Shown here: positions 59,288 to 64,000 of the stretch, one piece after another
Layout of the letters: each line of letters begins with the position of its first letter
Position numbering within the stretch: the stretch's first letter is position 1
DNA from: Bradyrhizobium sp. 164
Lineage (GTDB): Bacteria > Pseudomonadota > Alphaproteobacteria > Rhizobiales > Xanthobacteraceae
NCBI RefSeq assembly: GCF_023073715.1
Contig: NZ_JADPKA010000004.1
Location: 1 to 64,000, forward strand
DNA: 64,000 nucleotides
Reading direction: 5' to 3'
Program-made: the position numbers and the translations under genes
The notes under the pieces: model-generated
The model's database searches: none
The model's input: the letters and a program-made list of their open reading frames with translations, nothing else
What the model was told of the DNA's origin: nothing

Positions 59288-59362
59288 CAAAAACCATGCG
59301 CAAGATTGCGGGACGCTGATCGGCGTGATGACCAGCGGCCTGCGATCCTGCCATGGTTTTTG
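59288..59362 (-). promoter_or_regulatory. Long pnp leader stem-loop (possible RNase III site)
   Basis: CAAAAACCATG (59288-59298) and its exact inverse (59352-59362) form the base; inside, 16 of the next 19 positions also pair, leaving a loop at about 59319-59332 and one bulge. This makes an imperfect stem of about 30 bp, ending 49 nt before the pnp ATG. In E. coli an RNase III-cleaved leader stem lets PNPase repress its own mRNA. Confidence 0.6.
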
Positions 59363-59586
59363 AATTTCGGATGGCGTCCATCCTTTCGGGTCATACGGGC
59401 GCCTTGCCCGTTGTGCCCAGCCGCCGGATTGCTGCTGGACTGTCAGTCGGTACGAACGCGAACACCGAACCGTGGTCTTCGCCATCATGCCCGGATGCCA
59501 ACCGTCAACGGCTCGCATCCGACGCGCACGCAGCCTCAATCAAAAACCTTTAAAGAAGCGCTTTCGTTCGAAACCACGCGCGAAAA

Positions 59587-59605
59587 CGCGCGCCAGTGGC
59601 GCGCG
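59587..59605 (-). terminator. GC-rich hairpin after rpsO
   Basis: CGCGCGCC and GGCGCGCG pair perfectly around AGT, 11 bases past the rpsO stop; on that strand TTTTC follows. It may be a partial stop or an RNA-processing site in the rpsO-pnp spacer (59240-59615), which also holds the pnp leader hairpin and no gene. Confidence 0.55.
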
Positions 59606-59615
59606 CAGGAACTCT

Positions 59616-59885
59616 TTAGCGACGAATGTTGTGCTTCTCGAGCAGCGCCTTGTACCGCGCCTCGTCCTTCTTCTTGAGGTAGTCGAGGAGCGAGCGGCGG
59701 GTCGAGACCAGCTTCAAGAGGCCGCGACGCGAATGGTTATCCTTCACGTGGGTCTTGAAATGGTTGGTGAGGTTGTTGATGCGTTCCGACAGGATCGCGA
59801 CCTGAACCTCAGGCGAGCCGGTGTCACCGGCTTTGGTGGCATTCGTCTTGATGACTTCCGCTTTGCGTTCTGCGGCAATCGACAT
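59616..59885 (-). CDS. rpsO: 30S ribosomal protein S15
   Basis: The 89-residue protein begins [12 protein letters not shown] and has the S15 core [38 protein letters not shown], then the C-terminal [21 protein letters not shown]. It binds 16S rRNA helices 20-22 early in 30S assembly. The ATG at 59885 is two bases after the truB stop; a preceding TTG would add two residues. It lies before pnp, as in nearly all bacteria. Confidence 0.97.
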   Translation of the reverse strand: MSIAAERKAEVIKTNATKAGDTGSPEVQVAILSERINNLTNHFKTHVKDNHSRRGLLKLVSTRRSLLDYLKKKDEARYKALLEKHNIRR

Positions 59886-59887
59886 CG

Positions 59888-61009
59888 TCAATTTCTCTCG
59901 TTGCGACCGGGGCTGGCAGTCAGGCCGGTCAGGTTGAACACACGCTTGGGGATGATTTCGCCATTGCCAACTTCGGCAAGCGCCAAAAGACGGCCTGCCA
60001 CCGTGACATAGACTGTGCCGCTACAAGTGGGCGCATCCCGTCCGCGCAACAAAACGGCCTGGCCCCGGTGGAGCCTTGCCGCATCAGCCCGAGTGACGGC
60101 CAGTGCCGGGATGTCGTCCAGCGCGGTCTCAACGGGCAAAAGCGCGTCGGCGAGGCTGCCCTCGCCGGACGCGGCTCTATGGCACAAAGCCTCCAACTGA
60201 TCCAGCGGAATCATGTCGTTTTCGCCAAATGGGCCGACCAGGGTCCGCCGCAGCGCGCAGATATGGCCAAAAGTGCCGAGAATCCGACCCATATCGCGGG
60301 CCAGCGCCCGCACATACGTGCCCTTGCCGCACTCCGCCTCGAACACGGCCCGGTCGGTATCCAGTTGATCGACAAGGGTTAAATGATGAATCTCGACGGG
60401 GCGGGGCGCCAGCTCTACGACCTCGCCGTCGCGCGCGAGGTCATAGGCGCGCTCGCCCTGGACCTTGATCGCGGAATAGCGCGGCGGGATCTGCTCGATC
60501 ACCCCGGTAAACCGGGGCAACAGGGCCATGATGGCTTCCCGGGTCGGGCGCTGGTCGGAGGTCGCGGTCACCCGCCCTTCGATGTCGTCGGTATCGCGCT
60601 CCTCGCCCCAGCACACGGTGAACTGATAGCGTTTGCGGCCGTCCATCACGAAGGGGACGGTCTTGGTGGCTTCGCCGAGTGCGATTGGCAGGCCGCCCGA
60701 GGCGAGCGGATCGAGCGTGCCGGCGTGTCCCGCGCGCTTGGCGTTGAACAGGCGCTTCAGCACCGCGACCGCTTGCGTCGAGGTCATGCCGATCGGCTTG
60801 TCGAGCACGACCCAGCCGTGGACGTCGCGCCGGTCGCGGCGCGGCTGGTTGCCCTTCTGCTGCTGCTTGGCGCGGGGATCATTGTTGACGCGGCGCGGCT
60901 CCTGGTGCGGCTGAGAATTGCTGCCCAGATCCGCAAAATTATTTGTCTGCACGTCGCGTTGATCGGCCTGTTCGCCGCTGATCGTGTCGTGAGCCGGGTC
61001 CATCGTCAT
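59888..61009 (-). CDS. truB: tRNA pseudouridine-55 synthase
   Basis: The 373-residue enzyme makes pseudouridine 55 in the T-loop of tRNAs. The catalytic Asp100 lies in [15 protein letters not shown], with [16 protein letters not shown] before it and a C-terminal PUA-like part. About 60 N-terminal residues (rich in N, Q, R, D) precede the core and have no counterpart in E. coli TruB; they look disordered. Its ATG overlaps the rbfA stop (ATGA). Confidence 0.94.
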   Translation of the reverse strand: MTMDPAHDTISGEQADQRDVQTNNFADLGSNSQPHQEPRRVNNDPRAKQQQKGNQPRRDRRDVHGWVVLDKPIGMTSTQAVAVLKRLFNAKRAGHAGTLDPLASGGLPIALGEATKTVPFVMDGRKRYQFTVCWGEERDTDDIEGRVTATSDQRPTREAIMALLPRFTGVIEQIPPRYSAIKVQGERAYDLARDGEVVELAPRPVEIHHLTLVDQLDTDRAVFEAECGKGTYVRALARDMGRILGTFGHICALRRTLVGPFGENDMIPLDQLEALCHRAASGEGSLADALLPVETALDDIPALAVTRADAARLHRGQAVLLRGRDAPTCSGTVYVTVAGRLLALAEVGNGEIIPKRVFNLTGLTASPGRNERN

Positions 61010-61440
61010 CGTTCTTCTTCCCGATCCGAATCCGGATCCTGTTCCAGGTCCTTCTGCACCGCAGGTGTTCGCAAAAGCTTCTCGATCCGTTCCGCTTCAT
61101 CGAATCGCTCATCGACGCGGAAGCGAATGTCAGGTGCAAATTTCAGGTTAACGCGCCGCGCGACTTCGCCACGCAGGAACTTCTTGTTGCGCTCGAGTGC
61201 GCTGATGACGATCTCGGTGTCGCGGCCACCGAGCGGCATCACGTAGATCGTTGCGAGCTTCAGGTCGGGCGACATCCGCACCTCCGGCACGGTGATGTTG
61301 TGACCTTCGAGATCCGCATCATGCACGTTGCCTTGCGCCAGAATCTCGGCCATCGCATGGCGAACCTGCTCGCCGACGCGCAACTGGCGTTGCGAGCCTC
61401 CGCCGGGCGCGGAACTCTTCTTCTGATGATGGCGTGGCAT
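61006..61440 (-). CDS. rbfA: Ribosome-binding factor A
   Basis: The 144-residue KH-fold protein aids 16S 5'-end maturation and cold adaptation. The core is [43 protein letters not shown] and [22 protein letters not shown]. The N-terminus is Ser/Gly/His-rich and the C-terminus is Asp/Glu-rich. It follows infB and overlaps truB by four bases, matching the conserved operon. Confidence 0.95.
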   Translation of the reverse strand: MPRHHQKKSSAPGGGSQRQLRVGEQVRHAMAEILAQGNVHDADLEGHNITVPEVRMSPDLKLATIYVMPLGGRDTEIVISALERNKKFLRGEVARRVNLKFAPDIRFRVDERFDEAERIEKLLRTPAVQKDLEQDPDSDREEER

Positions 61441-61459
61441 TCTCGAAAATCACCTCGTC

Positions 61460-61537
61460 ATGCCCGTGTTTGGGACACGGGCATTGTCGTTTGTCTTGTT
61501 GAAACGAAGAGGGGTGGAGGGCCGGAAAAATCCGGCC
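61460..61537 (-). other. Two hairpins in the infB-rbfA spacer
   Basis: ATGCCCGTGT and ACACGGGCAT (61460-61484) form a perfect 10-bp stem; GGCCGGA-aaaa-TCCGGCC (61520-61537) is a second. On the transcript strand both have T-rich loops or flanks but no long U-run, so they may be processing or attenuation sites instead of full stops, because rbfA-truB-rpsO-pnp still need reading. Confidence 0.5.
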
Positions 61538-61594
61538 ATCGCACTCCCGCAATCTCAGTTCAAAAAGATCCGAACGCTTCGGTAAGATTTGGAC

Positions 61595-64000
61595 TTACAG
61601 GGAGCGCTGGATCGTCTCCACGCGATAACACTCGATTACGTCACCGGCTCGCATGTCGTGATAGTTCTCGAAGGCCATGCCGCATTCCTGGCCCGACTGG
61701 ACTTCCTTCACTTCGTCCTTGAAGCGCTTCAGCGTCGAGAGCTTGCCTTCGTGCACGACCACGTTGTCGCGGATCAGGCGCACATTGGCGCCGCGTTCCA
61801 CGGTGCCGTCGGTGACCCGGCAGCCGGCGACCTTGCCGACCTTGGAGATGTTGAAGATCTCCAGGATCGCGGCATTGCCCAGCATGGTTTCGCGCAAGGT
61901 CGGCGCGAGCAGGCCGCTCATCGCCTTCTTCACGTCGTCCACGAGGTCGTAGATGATGTTGTAGTAGCGGATCTCGATGCCGTTGCGCTTGGCCGCCGCG
62001 GCCGCTTCCTTGTTGGCTCGAACCGAGAAGCCGATGATCGCGGCGTTGAAGCCTTCCGCGAGCGTCACGTCGGATTCCGAAATGCCGCCGACGCCGGCAT
62101 GCAGGATGCGGGCTGCGACTTCGTCGGTGCCGAGCTTCTCCAGTGAGCCGAGGATCGCTTCCAGCGAGCCCTGCACGTCGGCCTTGATGATCAGCGGGAA
62201 TTCCTTGCGGCCCGCGGTCTTCAATTGGGACATCATCTGCTCGAGCGAGCCGCGCATGCCGGAGATCGAGGCAGCCGCGTTCTCGCGCTTCTGATGCGCG
62301 CGGTAGCTGGTGATCTGGCGGGCGCGGGCTTCGTTCTCGACCACCGCGAGACGATCGCCGGCTTCCGGCGGACCGTTGAAGCCGAGCACCTCGACCGGCA
62401 CCGAAGGACCGGCCTCCTGCACCGTCTCGCCCTGATCGGAGATCAGCGCGCGGACGCGGCCCATCTCGGCGCCTGCGACGATGATATCACCGACACGGAG
62501 CGTGCCGCGCTGGACCAGCACGGTCGCGACCGGACCACGGCCGCGATCGAGCTTGGCCTCGATCACGGTGCCTTCGGCCGGACGCTCCGAATTGGTCTTG
62601 AGGTCGAGGATTTCGGCCTGCAGCGCGATCATCTCGAGCAGCTTGTCGAGATTGGTCTTGTTCTTGGCGGACACCTCGACGTCGACGACTTCGCCGCCGA
62701 AGGATTCGACCTGAACCTCGTGCTGGAGCAGCTCGGTGCGGACGCGCTCGGGCTTGGCATCAGGCTTGTCGATCTTGTTGATGGCAACGATGATCGGCAC
62801 GCCTGCCGCCTTGGCGTGGTTGATGGCTTCGACCGTTTGCGGCATCACGCCGTCATCGGCCGCGACCACCAGCACGACGATGTCGGTGACCTTGGCGCCG
62901 CGGGCGCGCATCGCAGTGAACGCAGCGTGGCCGGGCGTGTCGATGAAGGTGATCTTCTTGCCGCTCTCCGGCGACAGCACCTGATAGGCGCCGATATGCT
63001 GGGTGATGCCGCCGGCTTCGCCGGAAACCACGTTGGCATGGCGCAGCGCATCGAGCAGCGAGGTCTTGCCGTGGTCGACGTGACCCATCACGGTCACGAC
63101 AGGCGAACGCGGTTCGGTGTCGGTGGAATCGTCGACCTGGTCGAACAGGCCCTCTTCCACGTCCGAGGCGGCAACGCGCTTGACGGTGTGGCCGAGCTCT
63201 TCCGCGATCAGCTGCGCGGTGTCGGCGTCGATCACGTCGGTGATCTTGTGCATCGCGCCCTGCTTCATCAGCATGCGGATGACGTCGACCGCGCGCTCGG
63301 ACATGCGGTTGGCGAGCTCCTGGATGGTGATCGCTTCCGGAATCGTCACCTCGCGGACGAGCTTTTCCTTGGGCTCGTTCGAGGCGTGGCCCTTGAGGCG
63401 CTGGGTGCGGCGGCGGAACGAGGCGATCGAACGCTCGCGCACCTCATCGGCATTGAGCGCGGTGACGACGGTGAGGCGGCCGCGCTCCTTCTGTGGACCG
63501 GGCTTGTGGGTGGTCTTGGGGGCGGCCGCAGGACGCGCAACACCGCCGGGACCGCGACGGATCTGGCGCGGACCATCGTCCTCGTCGGGTCCGGCCGCAA
63601 CCGCGGGAGCGCGCCCCGCCGGGCCGGCCGGCCGCTGAGTGGTCGTTGTCGGGCGCGCAGTGGTGGTCGCCGCAGGTCGCGCCGTACCTGGCGCGGAGCG
63701 GGGAGCGCTAGTCGCCGGAGCTGCCGTTGCGGGACGTGCGGCAGAAGGCTGTTCGCCTTCGCCAAAACGCTTCTTGGCCTCGGTCTCGGCCTTCCGCTTG
63801 GCTTCGTCCTCGTGGCGATGACGCTCATCCTCGGCCTTGCGACGGGCTTCGGCGGCTTCGCGCTCGGCGCGTTCGGCAGCCTCGCGGGCAGCGCGGCGCT
63901 GCGCCTCTTCCTCGGCCTGACGGCGTTCCTCGACCTCGCGCAGCTTGGCATCGGCCAGCGCGCTGGCGCGGGCCGAACGCTCGTCTTCGGTCAGGGTACG
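61595..64000 (-). CDS. infB: Translation initiation factor IF-2 (5' end outside window)
   Basis: The open frame continues to the right edge, so the N-terminus is missing. The visible part starts in the charged alpha-helical linker ([21 protein letters not shown], then Ala/Pro/Arg-rich segments) and continues into the GTPase with G1 [17 protein letters not shown]3 [19 protein letters not shown], and the C-terminal domains that hold fMet-tRNA. The Lys/Glu/Ala-rich linker is typical of long alphaproteobacterial IF-2. It heads infB-rbfA-truB-rpsO-pnp. Confidence 0.97.
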   Translation of the reverse strand, partial: RTLTEDERSARASALADAKLREVEERRQAEEEAQRRAAREAAERAEREAAEARRKAEDERHRHEDEAKRKAETEAKKRFGEGEQPSAARPATAAPATSAPRSAPGTARPAATTTARPTTTTQRPAGPAGRAPAVAAGPDEDDGPRQIRRGPGGVARPAAAPKTTHKPGPQKERGRLTVVTALNADEVRERSIASFRRRTQRLKGHASNEPKEKLVREVTIPEAITIQELANRMSERAVDVIRMLMKQGAMHKITDVIDADTAQLIAEELGHTVKRVAASDVEEGLFDQVDDSTDTEPRSPVVTVMGHVDHGKTSLLDALRHANVVSGEAGGITQHIGAYQVLSPESGKKITFIDTPGHAAFTAMRARGAKVTDIVVLVVAADDGVMPQTVEAINHAKAAGVPIIVAINKIDKPDAKPERVRTELLQHEVQVESFGGEVVDVEVSAKNKTNLDKLLEMIALQAEILDLKTNSERPAEGTVIEAKLDRGRGPVATVLVQRGTLRVGDIIVAGAEMGRVRALISDQGETVQEAGPSVPVEVLGFNGPPEAGDRLAVVENEARARQITSYRAHQKRENAAASISGMRGSLEQMMSQLKTAGRKEFPLIIKADVQGSLEAILGSLEKLGTDEVAARILHAGVGGISESDVTLAEGFNAAIIGFSVRANKEAAAAAKRNGIEIRYYNIIYDLVDDVKKAMSGLLAPTLRETMLGNAAILEIFNISKVGKVAGCRVTDGTVERGANVRLIRDNVVVHEGKLSTLKRFKDEVKEVQSGQECGMAFENYHDMRAGDVIECYRVETIQRSL

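Overview
This window is a GC-rich stretch of core chromosome from an alphaproteobacterium, most likely Bradyrhizobium or a close relative. The strongest clues are an Irr regulator of exactly 163 residues with the GCPWHD haem motif at Cys29 and a His117-119 triplet, a ROSE-type RNA thermometer before a small heat-shock gene, a DivL-type tyrosine 'kinase', the rpoN-hpf-ptsN order, and several families of short palindromic intergenic repeats. Species assignment is inference. No prophage, insertion sequence, CRISPR array or plasmid gene was seen.

Layout. 1-1.9 kb: end of rpoN, then hpf and ptsN. 2-2.9 kb: small heat-shock protein plus a DUF1150 gene, read leftward from a ROSE element. 3.2-7.4 kb: the ugpBAEC glycerol-3-phosphate importer with a PHO box before ugpB. 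7.8-10.5 kb: a CaiB/BaiF CoA-transferase, the divergent ohr/ohrR peroxide pair, and a GIY-YIG protein. 10.6-17.5 kb: tRNA-Ala(GGC), a FYDLN acidic protein, aroA-cmk-rpsA (with a possible 16-codon leader ORF before aroA), sppA, ihfB and a LapA-domain protein. 17.5-23.4 kb: trpF-trpB-trpA, accD-folC and a phosphoesterase. 23.4-37.1 kb, leftward: DNA ligase, trxA, addA, addB, murU, a PilZ protein, a tsaE-amgK fusion and divL; this joins DNA repair, cell-wall recycling, tRNA modification and cell-cycle control. 37.3-41.6 kb, leftward: ubiE-ubiB-coaBC-dut. 41.7-49 kb: mutM, a degenerate secreted trypsin-like protein, a MoeB/ThiF protein, an aldo/keto reductase with a divergent LysR regulator, a hydroxyacid dehydrogenase and a secreted SH3 protein. 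49.1-52.7 kb: irr, then fabA-fabB-fabI. 52.7-57 kb: GST, GNAT and oxyR, divergent from katG. 57-64 kb, leftward: infB (truncated by the window edge)-rbfA-truB-rpsO-pnp.

Many genes overlap by one to four bases (ATGA, GTGA, TTGA), which indicates translational coupling in ugpAE, aroA-cmk, trpFBA, accD-folC, addBA, divL-tsaE/amgK, ubiEB, coaBC-dut and rbfA-truB. Much of the content is ordinary housekeeping. The least ordinary item is a FitA/VapB-like ribbon-helix-helix DNA-binding domain fused to the N-terminus of CoaBC. It is preceded by two inverted repeats that overlap a plausible promoter, which suggests a CoA-biosynthesis enzyme that may regulate its own gene. Other points worth checking are the aroA leader ORF, a long pnp leader hairpin, the tsaE-amgK fusion beside divL, and a secreted trypsin-like protein without the catalytic histidine.
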